A stretch of 64,000 bases of DNA from JAJDXW01 sp965243335. GTDB taxonomy: Bacteria; Pseudomonadota; Gammaproteobacteria; HK1. Below are positions 1 to 9,275 of this stretch, in pieces. Under the pieces are notes generated by a model. That model saw only the letters and a program-made list of their open reading frames with translations, was not told the DNA's origin and did not search any database. The stretch is from positions 186,001 to 250,000 of the forward strand of contig OZ251545.1 in NCBI GenBank assembly GCA_965243335.1, given 5' to 3'. Both the position numbers and the translations under genes were made by a program. How positions within the stretch are numbered: the first letter of the stretch is position 1; each line of letters starts with the position of its first letter.

Positions 1-157
1 GCCAGGACCTCGTCCAGGCGCCAGTCGTGCCGAACGTCCTCCCGCGCCCGTACGTCCCGCCGCGCCGACGTGTTCCACTCCGTCAAGTCGCTCCCCCCGC
101 CCCGTCGAGCCGGCCCGAAGCCGTACAGCCTACCGAATCGCCCCGTCGAACACTACC

Positions 158-602
158 GCTCCGCAAACCCGAGGCAGGTGCGCGGTGGGACTTTTCGCGC
201 CGGCGCACCGCTCGCCAACACCCCTGGGTACGCCGGCGTCTTGCCGGCATTCGCGTCCCCGAGCGCTCCGCCCCCGGGCCGGCGAGACGCCGACGTACCC
301 AGGAACGTCCCCAGCGACGCGGGACGTGATAAACCTCGAACGCTACGGCGAGCAGGGAGTTGATGAGAACGCCGCTCCCGTGGGGTAGAAAATATCTCGA
401 CCCCCGCTCTCCACATGGTCGGCGCCCCGCGTGAAGCGCCGCAGCGTCCTCGGGACGCGGGCGTCTCGCCTGCACAGGGGCGAAGCGCTCGGGAAAAAAT
501 GCGGGCGGGACGCCCGCGTTCCCAGGACGCCCACATCCCCACAGGACGCGCCTCCGACGAGGCGTACGTGGCGAAGACCCCACCGCGCGCCTGCCTCGTC
601 GA
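158..602. repeat. Mosaic repeat cluster (modules N, R, M)
   Basis: This gene-free stretch downstream of the restriction gene holds three kinds of repeat module found elsewhere in the window. R1 (223-303) and R2 (446-527) are palindromes of about 80 bases whose outer arms read CCTGGGTACGCCGGCG or CGCGGGCG and end in TACCCAGG or GTTCCCAGG. M1 (379-416) is a 38-base module containing GTGGGGTAGAAAATATCTCG; it recurs at 25920-25957 with four differences. Module N (reverse copy about 160-200, forward copy about 557-602) contains CCCACCGCGCGCCTGCCTCG. The order is N', R1, M1, R2, N. Nothing protein-coding is supported in 1-648. Confidence 0.75.
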
Positions 603-648
603 GGAGGCGAAAGGCGCGAACCGATTGCGAGTCCCGCACGCCGCCCGG

Positions 649-3612
649 CTACGCGAGCAGCTCGTCCGCCTTGTGGACGACCCGAAAGCGCGCGGGTGAC
701 TCGCCGACCCGCAGCGCCTCGAAGTGCGCCTTGCCGCACTCCGCCTTGGCCCGTTCGGCGTTCCGCAGATCGTCCAGGAAGGCGCTGCCCTTGGTCTCGA
801 CGACCAGGTACAGGCGCTCGCCCTCGTCGTCCTCGATGAGCACCGCCCAGTCCGGGTTGTAGGGGCCGAGCGGGGTCGGGACCTGGAACCAGCGGGGCAG
901 CTTCGCATAGACCTTGACGGCCGCGAACCGCTCCAGCGACTCGGCGAAGGCGGCCTCGTTGTTCGAGTCGTACACGACGTGGTCGTAGACCGATTTCCTG
1001 GCCTCCGCCATGTTCTTCTTGAGGTAGCCGATCAGCTCCTCGTGCCGGAACAGCTCCTGGGCGAAGTGGTGCTCGTCGCCGAGCCGCTGGTACTTGATCC
1101 CTTCCACCAGAGCCAGGCGCTTGCGGCGGTTGAGCGTCTCCGCCGCGACCTCGATGAACCCGGTGGGGTTGACTGCGAAGTCGTCCAGGCGTCCGCTGTC
1201 GATCAGGACGCGGCAGATGCTGCGCCGGGTCAGCCCCGTCCGGTTCTTGAGGTCCGTGAGCAGGTCCGGCAGCTCCAGGCCGGCATCGTCGAGATACGCG
1301 GCGCTGGATTCGCGCGCCTCGCCTTCCACGCCCCCGCGCCCCAGGCTCAGGCCGCCGTGCTGCCATAGCAGGCGAGGCCGGGGTATCGCCGGCCCGTCGG
1401 TGAGCGCTTGTGCGCAGTCCTTCAGCATCGCCTCGTTGTCGAAGCGGACCCGGAAGGTCGTCCGGTGCTTGATGCGATCCCAGAGCGCCCGGAATTCGGC
1501 GCTCTCCAGCACCGCTTCGCGGGGCTTCACGCGGCGGCGCTCGTCCGCCTTCCTGATCTCGACGCGGGTCGTGAACCGGCGCAACGTCTGCGTCACCGCC
1601 TCGCGCAACGGCTCGAACTCTTCCGGCAAGACCACCCCCTCACCGTCGAGCGCTTCCCGCAACGCATCCAGGGCCTGCCCCCTGCCGTCCACGTAGCCTT
1701 GCGAGACCAGATGATCCCAGAGACGCCGCGACGGCTCGACGCCGAGCGGCCCGGCCTGGCCGTCCTCGCCCTCGACGACGAGGGAGGCGAACGAGTGCCG
1801 CTCCACCACCCCGAACCGGACCCCCGTCTCCTCCTCGATCTCCCGCTGCAGGTTCTCGGCGAACTCCTCGTAGCTCTCGCGGGCGACGACGGTGAGCGTG
1901 TTCAGCTCGAACCCGCGCTGCCGCTCTCCCCGCTGATTGACGCAAAGGCGAAGGCCCCGACCGATGGTCTGCCGACGCTCCCGCTCCGTCGATATGTCCC
2001 GCAGGGCGCAGATCTGGAACACGTTGGGGTTGTCCCAGCCTTCGCGGAGCGCCGAATGCGAGAAGATGAACTGCAAGGGCTCCCCGAAGCCGAGCAGCTT
2101 CTCCTTGTCGCGCATGATCAGGCGGTAGGCGCGTTCGGCGTTGTCACGGTGGGTCTGGTTGTTCTCGGCGGTGTCGGTCCAGCCGCCCCGGCGGTCGATG
2201 GAGAAGTAGCCCTCGTGGGCGCTCTCCGCGGCTTCCCGCACGTCCACCCCGTCGAACCGCGCCCGGTACTCCGGCCGGTTCGCGGCCCGCTGGTACTCCT
2301 CCTCGAAGATGCGCGCGTACTCGCCCTTGACGGGGTTGCCCTCGTCGTCGTACCGCCGGTAGTGCGCCACCTTGTCGATGAAGAAGAGGGTGAGCACCTT
2401 GACGCCCTGCGGACGAAGCCGCAGCTCCTTGTCCAGGTGCTCCCGGATCGTCTTTCGCATCATCTCCCGATGAACGGCGACCGGGTCCACCCCGCCGTGG
2501 ACGTCGCCAGGCCGCATCCAGAGGTCGTCATCCGGCAGCCGCAGCTCCAGGTACTCGTCGCCGCGCGGGACGCGGATCTCGCCGATCCGATGATCCCGGT
2601 ATACCGCGCGGCGCGTCTTCTGCTCCAGCCGGTCGCCGTCGGTCACCTTCAGGATGCGCCGCCGCACCCCGCCGCTCGTCGTCGCCACGTCCACCTCGAC
2701 CTCGGCCCAGATGAGGCTCCGCTGCCGGCGCGTGGCCACCAGGCGGACGTAGGGCCGGTTGTGATCGTCCGCGACCACTCCGGCCGCGACCTCGATCTGC
2801 TTGACCAGCCTGCGTTCGTAGGCGTCCACGGCGTTGAGCCGGTAGACCATGTGATGCTTGTCCGCATGGGTCGCCGAGTAGCGCAGGGTGCACAGCGGAT
2901 TCATCATCGCGAGCGCCTGCCGCCCCTGCCCCTTCAGGCCGCCGTCCACGCTCTGCGGCTCGTCGACGATCAGCACCGGGCAGGTGGCGCGCACCAGGTC
3001 GATGGGCTTTTCGCCGCCGGTCTTCTCGTTCGGCTGGTAGATGTTGTTGACGTCCCGCTTGTTGATGGCGCCGACGGTCACCACCATGATCTGCACTTGC
3101 GGGCTGGTGGCGAAGCTCCGAACCTGCCCGAGCTTCGAGGAGTCGTACACGAAGTGCTCGAACGGCGTGCCCGAATAGAGCGCGCGGAGGTGCGGCCCCA
3201 TCATGTCCAGCGACTTGGCGACCCCTTCCCTGATGGCCACCGACGGAACCACGATGACGAACTTCGTGAATCCGTACCGCTGGTTGAGCTCGAAGATCGT
3301 TCGCAGATACACGTAGGTCTTGCCGGCGCCGGTCTCCATCTCCACCGTGAAATCGCGGGATTCGAGCCACTCCGCCGGCAACAGGCCGTTGCGTAGCTGC
3401 ACCCCCCGAAGGTTGTCCAACAGCTCCTTCGGCTCCAGCGCAAGCTGGTTTCCAACGCCGAGCTCGCCTTCCTGAAAGCCGGGTAGCTGATCGGCGAGGC
3501 CGTGGGATACGGTGAACTCCGTGCGGCACGCCTCCTGTCCCTGGAACAGATCGCAGACGGCCGCGATGGCGTCCTGCTGGTAGTCCAGGTCCGGTTCGAA
3601 CTGCAACTTCAT
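649..3612 (-). CDS. res: Type III restriction enzyme, Res (helicase-nuclease) subunit
   Basis: This is the restriction subunit of a type III restriction-modification system; with Mod it forms an ATP-driven complex that cuts DNA near unmethylated asymmetric sites. The protein is about 987 residues, normal for Res. Superfamily 2 helicase motifs are visible: ETGAGKT at about residue 94-100, DEPQ at about 218, and QTIGRGLRL as motif VI. The C-terminus carries a PD-ExK nuclease signature (PDW at about 921, ETKG at about 941). The ATG at 3612 overlaps the mod stop codon by one base (TGATG); a GTG one codon upstream is also possible. Tight coupling to mod and intact motifs suggest a working system. 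The last gene of the operon is followed by repeats. Confidence 0.93.
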   Translation of the reverse strand: MKLQFEPDLDYQQDAIAAVCDLFQGQEACRTEFTVSHGLADQLPGFQEGELGVGNQLALEPKELLDNLRGVQLRNGLLPAEWLESRDFTVEMETGAGKTYVYLRTIFELNQRYGFTKFVIVVPSVAIREGVAKSLDMMGPHLRALYSGTPFEHFVYDSSKLGQVRSFATSPQVQIMVVTVGAINKRDVNNIYQPNEKTGGEKPIDLVRATCPVLIVDEPQSVDGGLKGQGRQALAMMNPLCTLRYSATHADKHHMVYRLNAVDAYERRLVKQIEVAAGVVADDHNRPYVRLVATRRQRSLIWAEVEVDVATTSGGVRRRILKVTDGDRLEQKTRRAVYRDHRIGEIRVPRGDEYLELRLPDDDLWMRPGDVHGGVDPVAVHREMMRKTIREHLDKELRLRPQGVKVLTLFFIDKVAHYRRYDDEGNPVKGEYARIFEEEYQRAANRPEYRARFDGVDVREAAESAHEGYFSIDRRGGWTDTAENNQTHRDNAERAYRLIMRDKEKLLGFGEPLQFIFSHSALREGWDNPNVFQICALRDISTERERRQTIGRGLRLCVNQRGERQRGFELNTLTVVARESYEEFAENLQREIEEETGVRFGVVERHSFASLVVEGEDGQAGPLGVEPSRRLWDHLVSQGYVDGRGQALDALREALDGEGVVLPEEFEPLREAVTQTLRRFTTRVEIRKADERRRVKPREAVLESAEFRALWDRIKHRTTFRVRFDNEAMLKDCAQALTDGPAIPRPRLLWQHGGLSLGRGGVEGEARESSAAYLDDAGLELPDLLTDLKNRTGLTRRSICRVLIDSGRLDDFAVNPTGFIEVAAETLNRRKRLALVEGIKYQRLGDEHHFAQELFRHEELIGYLKKNMAEARKSVYDHVVYDSNNEAAFAESLERFAAVKVYAKLPRWFQVPTPLGPYNPDWAVLIEDDEGERLYLVVETKGSAFLDDLRNAERAKAECGKAHFEALRVGESPARFRVVHKADELLA

Positions 3613-5510
3613 CACAGGCTCCGCACGTCCTTGATCCCGTACTGCCGCAGGACCTCCACCACGTTCGACTTGGCCACGTCGTCCTCGAAGGCGCTGTCCC
3701 GGAAGACCACGGTGAGGTCGTCCGCCCCGTCCATCTCGTCCCGCCAGGCCGCGATGCCCAACACCAGGTCATCCACCTCCGAGCCCTCGATCGACTCCGC
3801 GAGGCAGGTCACCAGTGCGCCGCCGGCGACGGCGTTCACCTGCTTGCCGGCGATCTCCCGCCGCTCGACCGGGGCGCAGAGGTCGTAGCCGAGCTTGAGC
3901 AGAAGCTCGTAGAAGAGGTCGTCCTCGCTCCGATCCGGCTTGATGTGCTCGACGTAGTCGAGAAGCGATTGGGACATATCGGTCCGATCCGGCTCCCATG
4001 CCCGGATGTTGGAGCTGTCCAGCCTGAACACGCGGAAGCCGAGGTCCGTCTCCGTCGTCGATCCCGATCCTCGCAGGCTCGACGCCGCCCGGCGAAGCCT
4101 CTCCTTGGTCAGTTCCGACAGGTTGTGAGGCTTGCCGGCGTCTGCCAGAAACTCGGTCGTCGTCTGAAATCCATTGTTGTTTTCGTCAACGGGCTCCGGA
4201 AACTGCACCAGAAAATAGCGGCGTTTCCCGCCGTCCTCCAGGTTCTGCGCCATGACGGCATGGCCCGTCGTGCCGGATCCCGCGAAAAAATCCAGCACGA
4301 TGGCGTTTCTATCGTTGGCGAGTTGCAGCAGATACCGAACGAGGCGGGTCGGCTTGGGTTGCGGAAACACCTTGTCGGCGCCCAGCACCTCCCGAAGCTC
4401 CCTGGTGCCTTCCGCATTGAACCCGACGTCCTTGGGGTCGAGAACGGTGTTGGGAGGCACGCCTTCCTGCACTTCGGCCAGGTAGCGCTTCGCCTTGGGC
4501 TCGCCGCGCTCGAAGGCTATCCTGTTTTCCCGCTCCATTCTTGTGAGCGTGTCGGGCGCGTATGCAGGATAGCGTCCCCTGGGCGGCTCCCACACCACGC
4601 CGTTCTCGAACACGTGCCGGTACGGCGTGTAATAGTTGCGTGCGTGAAGCGGATCGAGCTTGTAGGAACCGCGCCCGTCGCCATCGTCGTGAGGGTAGCT
4701 CCCGGACTTGTCCTGCGGCTGGCGAATGTACCTCTCCGGCGATTCTTCGAACCACGCCTTGTTGCGCCCGTATACGAGCAGATAGTCGGCGTGCAGATTG
4801 AAATCCTTGCTTGAATTGCGGACCGTGTGCATGGCGCGCCGCGTCAGGATGGCGAAGCGGTTCTCCTCGCCCCAAAGCTCGTCCATGATCTTCTGCAGGT
4901 TGGAAAGCTCCCCCTGGTCGATGGACACCGCAATGATGCCGTCTTCCCGCAGAAGGGTGCGCGCCGCCTTGAGCCGCGGATACATCATGTTCAGCCAGTT
5001 CGTGTGAAACCGGCCGGAGGCGTCGGTGTTTGAGCAGATCTTGTCGCCGTTGCCGTCGAGCTGCCCGGTGATCTTGAGGTAGTTTGTTATCCCGTCCCTG
5101 TGATTGTCCCGATACACGAAATCCTTGCCAGTGTTGTACGGCGGGTCGATATAGATGAGCTTCACCCTGTTGGTGTAGCTTCTTTGCAACAGCTTGAGCA
5201 CCTCCAGGTTGTCGCCCTCGATCATCAGGTTCCGCGTCGAATCCCACCCGACGCTCTCCTCGGGGCAGGGGCGCAGCGTGCCGGCGCTCGGGGTCAGCGC
5301 CAGCCGGCGGGCGCGGCGCTTGCCGTGCCAGTTGAGGCCGTACTTCTCCTCGCTCTCGTCGACCGCGTCGCCAAGCAGCTCGCGCAGGACAGCGAAGTCT
5401 ACCCTGCCTTCGGTGAACGTTTCCGGAAAGAGGCGGGCCAGTTGCGCGACGTTGTCCGCCACCAGGTCGGCAGAGCGGCTCTCGGGGTCTCCTGCGGTGA
5501 TTCGCTTCAT
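3612..5510 (-). CDS. mod: Type III restriction-modification methyltransferase, Mod subunit
   Basis: This is the N6-adenine methyltransferase and specificity subunit of the type III system. The order of motifs is that of the beta class: DPPYNTG (motif IV) at about residue 122 comes before LDFFAGSGTTGHAV (motif I, AdoMet binding) at about 407-420. The region between them, about 130-400, is the expected target-recognition part. I chose the ATG at 5510 (632 residues) because AGGAGG lies six bases upstream; the open frame extends further but the extra 51 residues look like read-through of non-coding sequence. No simple-sequence tract of the kind that makes mod genes phase-variable was noticed. It is the first gene of a mod-res operon. 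Confidence 0.93.
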   Translation of the reverse strand: MKRITAGDPESRSADLVADNVAQLARLFPETFTEGRVDFAVLRELLGDAVDESEEKYGLNWHGKRRARRLALTPSAGTLRPCPEESVGWDSTRNLMIEGDNLEVLKLLQRSYTNRVKLIYIDPPYNTGKDFVYRDNHRDGITNYLKITGQLDGNGDKICSNTDASGRFHTNWLNMMYPRLKAARTLLREDGIIAVSIDQGELSNLQKIMDELWGEENRFAILTRRAMHTVRNSSKDFNLHADYLLVYGRNKAWFEESPERYIRQPQDKSGSYPHDDGDGRGSYKLDPLHARNYYTPYRHVFENGVVWEPPRGRYPAYAPDTLTRMERENRIAFERGEPKAKRYLAEVQEGVPPNTVLDPKDVGFNAEGTRELREVLGADKVFPQPKPTRLVRYLLQLANDRNAIVLDFFAGSGTTGHAVMAQNLEDGGKRRYFLVQFPEPVDENNNGFQTTTEFLADAGKPHNLSELTKERLRRAASSLRGSGSTTETDLGFRVFRLDSSNIRAWEPDRTDMSQSLLDYVEHIKPDRSEDDLFYELLLKLGYDLCAPVERREIAGKQVNAVAGGALVTCLAESIEGSEVDDLVLGIAAWRDEMDGADDLTVVFRDSAFEDDVAKSNVVEVLRQYGIKDVRSL

Positions 5511-5780
5511 CGTATGCCTCCTGCGCTCATGCGAGTTCAGCCGGATGGACGGCTCGCCGGCAGTCCATGCCCGGGCCCGGCGCCCCTCGGGCACGAGCCA
5601 GCCTGCACATGGTATCGAAACGCTCCGCCAGGAATCAACGCGCCGAGGCGCCGGGATCATCATCCCACCTCCGGCCCGCGCCGGGTCCGCCCCTTCGCCC
5701 CCGGACCAGGCCGAAGAAGAGCTGGGTCGAACCCGAGCGGACGTGGTCCATCCCCTCCCCCCGGGGCCGCGTCGGGCGCT

Positions 5781-5920
5781 CCTGGGAACGCGGGCGTCCC
5801 GCCCGCATCTTTGTTCACGGACGCTTTACCCATGTGCGGGCGAGACGCCCGCGTTCCCAGGACACCCTGCGACGAGGTGCGTCTGGCGAAAATCCCCACC
5901 GCGCGCAGGCCTCACGACGA
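5781..5920. repeat. Palindrome R3 with module N
   Basis: In the 459-base gap between mod and the divergent ABC operon lies an R-type palindrome (5781-5861: CCTGGGAACGCGGGCGTC at one end, GACGCCCGCGTTCCCAGG at the other). It is followed at about 5872-5920 by a forward copy of module N (GGCGAAAATCCCCACCGCGCG). The same R-then-N order is seen at 446-602. No M module was found next to it. The rest of the gap must hold both divergent promoters, but no convincing core promoter was picked out. Confidence 0.7.
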
Positions 5921-5969
5921 GCCCCGTCCCGGAGCTGGGCGGCGGGTCTGGTAGCATCGGGGGGTCGCC

Positions 5970-6722
5970 ATGGTGCTCCGCCTCCGCAATGTAGAGAAGC
6001 ATTACGTCGTGGCGGATCGGCGGGTCCCCGCCCTCCGGGGGGTCACCCTGGAGCTCGGGCGGGGCGAATGGCTCGCCCTCGTCGGCCGGAGCGGCTGCGG
6101 CAAGACGACCCTCCTCAACCTCGCCGGCGCCGCCGACCTCCCGACCGGCGGCCACGTCGAGATCGAAGGGGTCCGGACCTCCTCGCTGAGCGACGACGCG
6201 CTGACCGGGCTCCGCCGCCGCCGGATCGGCTTCGTCTTCCAGTTCCTGCAACTGCTCCCGACCCTGAGCGCGGTCGAGAACGTGGAGCTGCCGCTCCAGC
6301 TCGCCGGGGTGCGGAGGCCGCGCGCCCGCGCCGTGGGGATGCTGGAGACGGTCGGGGCCGCGGCCCTCGCCGACCGCCTCCCCCACCAGCTCTCGGGCGG
6401 GGAGATGCAGCGGGTCGCCATCGCGCGGGCGCTGGTGCACGAGCCGAGCCTGCTCCTCGCCGACGAGCCGACCGGGAGCCTCGACGACGAGGCGGCCGGG
6501 TCGGTCATCGATCTCATGCTCGACATGAAGCGGCGGCTCGGCACGAGCATCCTCATGGCGACCCACAGCCCGGAAGCCGCCGCCGCGTCCGACCGACGGC
6601 TGTTCCTCCGCGACGGGAGGCTGGCCGAGGCGGCGCCGGCGGCCTCCTCGCCAGCCCTGGCGGCGGCCTCGCCGCCCTCGGCGCCCGTGGAGGAGGGCTC
6701 GCCGGGAGGGGCGGGGACGTAG
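5970..6722 (+). CDS. ABC transporter ATP-binding protein (LolD/MacB-like; AttE-type)
   Basis: This is the ATPase of an FtsX-type ABC transporter, 250 residues. Walker A is GRSGCGKTT (about 39-47), the signature is LSGGEMQRVAIARAL, Walker B is LLLADEPTGSLD and the H-loop is ATHSPE. The EPTGSLD form is typical of the LolD/MacB/FtsE group, which drives extrusion of lipids or lipoproteins or mechanotransmission rather than import. The last 40 residues are an Ala/Pro/Ser-rich tail outside the family core. The FtsX-like permease starts six bases downstream and an AttH-like protein follows, so the three genes form one operon resembling the AttEFGH set known from Agrobacterium. The cargo is unknown. 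Confidence 0.9.
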   Translation: MVLRLRNVEKHYVVADRRVPALRGVTLELGRGEWLALVGRSGCGKTTLLNLAGAADLPTGGHVEIEGVRTSSLSDDALTGLRRRRIGFVFQFLQLLPTLSAVENVELPLQLAGVRRPRARAVGMLETVGAAALADRLPHQLSGGEMQRVAIARALVHEPSLLLADEPTGSLDDEAAGSVIDLMLDMKRRLGTSILMATHSPEAAAASDRRLFLRDGRLAEAAPAASSPALAAASPPSAPVEEGSPGGAGT

Positions 6723-6728
6723 GCGAAC

Positions 6729-9275
6729 GTGCCGCGGGCCGTCCTCCTCTTCCGTCTCGTCGTCCGCCCCATGCTCCGGGATCGGCTGCGGGCGGCGCTC
6801 ACGGTGGCCGCGGTGGCCCTCGGGGTCGCGGTCATCGTGGCCGTGGACCTCGCGGGGGAGGCCTCGATGGGGTCGTTCCGATCCTCCCTGGAGACCCTTC
6901 AGGGAAGCGCGAGCTACGAGATCACCCAGGTCGGGGGGATCCCGGAAGCGGTGTACGGCGACCTCGCGCGCTTGGAGGAGCCGCTCGCCTTCTCGCCGCG
7001 CATCGAGGGCTTCGCGCTCCTCCCCGGCACGGGCGACGAGGTCGCGCTCTTCGGCGTCGACCTCGTCGGGGACCCGACGTTGCGCGAGCTGGGAAGCCCG
7101 CCCCGGCCGGGAGCGTCCGATCTCTCTGACCTCATCGACGGACCCTCGGTGTGGCTGGCCGCCGCCCTCGGTGCGTCTCTCGGCCTCTCCCCCGGAGACC
7201 CCCTTCCCGTCGTCGCCGGCGACCGCCGGATGGAACTCGAGGTCCGGGGGATCGTCGAGCCTTCGCAGGGGGGGCGGGCGGGCCGCTTCCTCCTCGTGGA
7301 CGTCTCCCTCGCCCAACGGCTGCTCGCGCGCGCGGGGCGGCTCGACCGGATCTACGTCCACGCGCCCCCCGGCGACGGACGCGACTGGACCGCCCGGATC
7401 GCGCCGCTCCTTCCCCCCGCGGCCGCCCTCCGCCCCGCGGGGACCCGCACGGAGGACAACCGCCGGATGCTCCGGGCGTTCCGCTGGAACCTCCGGATGA
7501 TGAGCTACGCCACCATCCTGGTGGGGGCCTTCCTCATCTACAACACGGTCACCGCCTACGTGGTGCGCCGGCGCCAGCAGATCGGGATCGTCCGCGCGGT
7601 CGGCGCGTCGCGGGCGATGGTGCGCGCCGCCTTCCTCCTCGAGGGGGCCGTCTTCGGGGCGGTCGGCGCGGCGGCCGGCCTCGTGCTCGGCCGGGTGCTG
7701 GCGGCCGGCGCGGTGCAGGCGGTCGGGGGGACCGTCAGCGCGCTCTACGTGAGCGGGGCCCCGGGGGAGGTCGCGTTCGGCCCGGGCGCGGCGGCCGTCG
7801 GCGTCGCGGCCGGGGTCGGGACGGCCCTCCTCTCCGCCTGGCGGCCCGCGCGGGAGGCGGCCGGCGTGGCCCCGACCGAGGCGATGGCCCCGCCCCGGCT
7901 CGACGCGCGCCCCGACCCGGGGGGCCGGCGCTCCACGGTCGCCGCGCTCGTCCTCGCCGCCCTCGCGGCGGGGGGCTGCCTCGTCCCGCCGGTGGGCCGG
8001 ATCCCGGTCGGGGGCTACCTCGCGCTGGTCCTCCTCGCGGCGGCGTGCGCGGCGCTCTCGCCCCGGCTCTCCGCCGCCGCGCTCGCGCTCGCGGGCCGGC
8101 TGCTCGCCCCTTCGCTCGGGGTCGTCGCAAAGCTCGCGGCCCGGGGGCTCGCCGCCTCCCTCGGGCGCACCTCGGTGATCGTCGCCGCGATGACCGTCGC
8201 GGCCGGCCTCGTCGTCAGCATGGGGGTGACGGTGGGAAGCTTCCGGGAGACGGTCGACGACTGGCTTCAGAGCCGGTTGCAGGCGGACTTCTACGTGAGC
8301 CCGGTCGGGGAGGGCGGGCGCGGCGCGGGGTCCACGATGGCCGACGAGGTGGCCGCGCGGCTCGCGGCGGTACGCGGGGTTGCGGACGTCGGGCGGTTCC
8401 GCACCTACCCGGTCCGCTACGGCGGGACGCCGGCCACCCTCGGCCTCTCGGACGTGGCCCTCTACGACCGGTACGCGGGCATCGAGTTCGTGGAAGGCCC
8501 GGGGCCGGCGGCGGTCTGGCGGGAGCTGGCGGCGGGCGCGAGCGTCATCGCGAGCGAGCTCTTCAGCTACCGGCACGACGTGCATCCCGGCGACACCGTC
8601 CGCCTCGCGCTCGGGACGGGGGTCGCCGACCTCCGGGTGGCCGGGGTCTTCTACGACTACTCGGGCGAGCGCGACCTCCTGATCGGTGACCGCCGGGCGC
8701 TCCGCGCGCACCTCCCCGACCCGCGCCTGTCGAGCGCCGGGGTCTACCTCGAGCCGGGGGCGGACTTCGAGGAGAGCCATGCGGCGCTCGCGCGGGCGGC
8801 GGCCGGCCTCCGGGTCGAGGTGGTCCCGACCCGCGCCATCCGGGAGCAGGCGATCCGGGTCTTCGACCGCACGTTCGCGATCACCTACGCCCTGGAGGCG
8901 ATCGCGCTGTTCGTGGCGGTCCTCGGCATGGCCGAGGCGCTGCTGAACCTGGTGTTCGACCGGCGCCGGGAGCTGGCCCTCCTGCGCATGCACGGGGCCT
9001 CGACGGGCCAGGTCCGCCGCCTCGTGCTGGTGCAGGCGGGGCTCCTCGGCCTCATCGCGAGCCTGATGGGTCTCGGGCTCGGCGCGGCCTCGTCGCAGGT
9101 GCTCCTGCGGGTGATCCACAAGCAGTCCTTCGGGTGGAGCCTGCCGCTCCACTGGCCCTGGGAGCTCCTCGCCGCGGCGCTGGGCGCGATCGTGGCCGCG
9201 AGCGTCCTGGCGGGCCTCTATCCGGCCCGCATCGGCGCGCGCCTCGCCCCGGTCGAGGCATTGAGGGCGGAGTGA
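6729..9275 (+). CDS. FtsX-like ABC transporter permease
   Basis: This 848-residue protein is a duplicated FtsX/MacB-type permease. It starts with a GTG six bases after the ATPase stop. Near the N-terminus is a membrane segment (AALTVAAVALGVAVIVAV), followed by a periplasmic domain of about 220 residues. A three-helix block follows (around 255-365, beginning SYATILVGAFLIYN), then a second set of membrane segments at about 395-500, another periplasmic domain and a last three-helix block (about 715-840). This is the size of two LolC/LolE-like halves fused, which matches AttF plus AttG in one chain. Its stop overlaps the start of the AttH-like gene. Substrate is not deducible. Confidence 0.9.
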   Translation: MPRAVLLFRLVVRPMLRDRLRAALTVAAVALGVAVIVAVDLAGEASMGSFRSSLETLQGSASYEITQVGGIPEAVYGDLARLEEPLAFSPRIEGFALLPGTGDEVALFGVDLVGDPTLRELGSPPRPGASDLSDLIDGPSVWLAAALGASLGLSPGDPLPVVAGDRRMELEVRGIVEPSQGGRAGRFLLVDVSLAQRLLARAGRLDRIYVHAPPGDGRDWTARIAPLLPPAAALRPAGTRTEDNRRMLRAFRWNLRMMSYATILVGAFLIYNTVTAYVVRRRQQIGIVRAVGASRAMVRAAFLLEGAVFGAVGAAAGLVLGRVLAAGAVQAVGGTVSALYVSGAPGEVAFGPGAAAVGVAAGVGTALLSAWRPAREAAGVAPTEAMAPPRLDARPDPGGRRSTVAALVLAALAAGGCLVPPVGRIPVGGYLALVLLAAACAALSPRLSAAALALAGRLLAPSLGVVAKLAARGLAASLGRTSVIVAAMTVAAGLVVSMGVTVGSFRETVDDWLQSRLQADFYVSPVGEGGRGAGSTMADEVAARLAAVRGVADVGRFRTYPVRYGGTPATLGLSDVALYDRYAGIEFVEGPGPAAVWRELAAGASVIASELFSYRHDVHPGDTVRLALGTGVADLRVAGVFYDYSGERDLLIGDRRALRAHLPDPRLSSAGVYLEPGADFEESHAALARAAAGLRVEVVPTRAIREQAIRVFDRTFAITYALEAIALFVAVLGMAEALLNLVFDRRRELALLRMHGASTGQVRRLVLVQAGLLGLIASLMGLGLGAASSQVLLRVIHKQSFGWSLPLHWPWELLAAALGAIVAASVLAGLYPARIGARLAPVEALRAE

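Noticed and set aside
223..303. R palindromes as short protein-coding genes (translations such as AGETPAYPG)
   Set aside because: The same peptides appear in several frames wherever the palindrome occurs, so they are repeat translations, not proteins.
3000..5510. Phase-variable mod gene
   Set aside because: No tandem tetranucleotide, pentanucleotide or homopolymer tract was seen inside mod or at its start.
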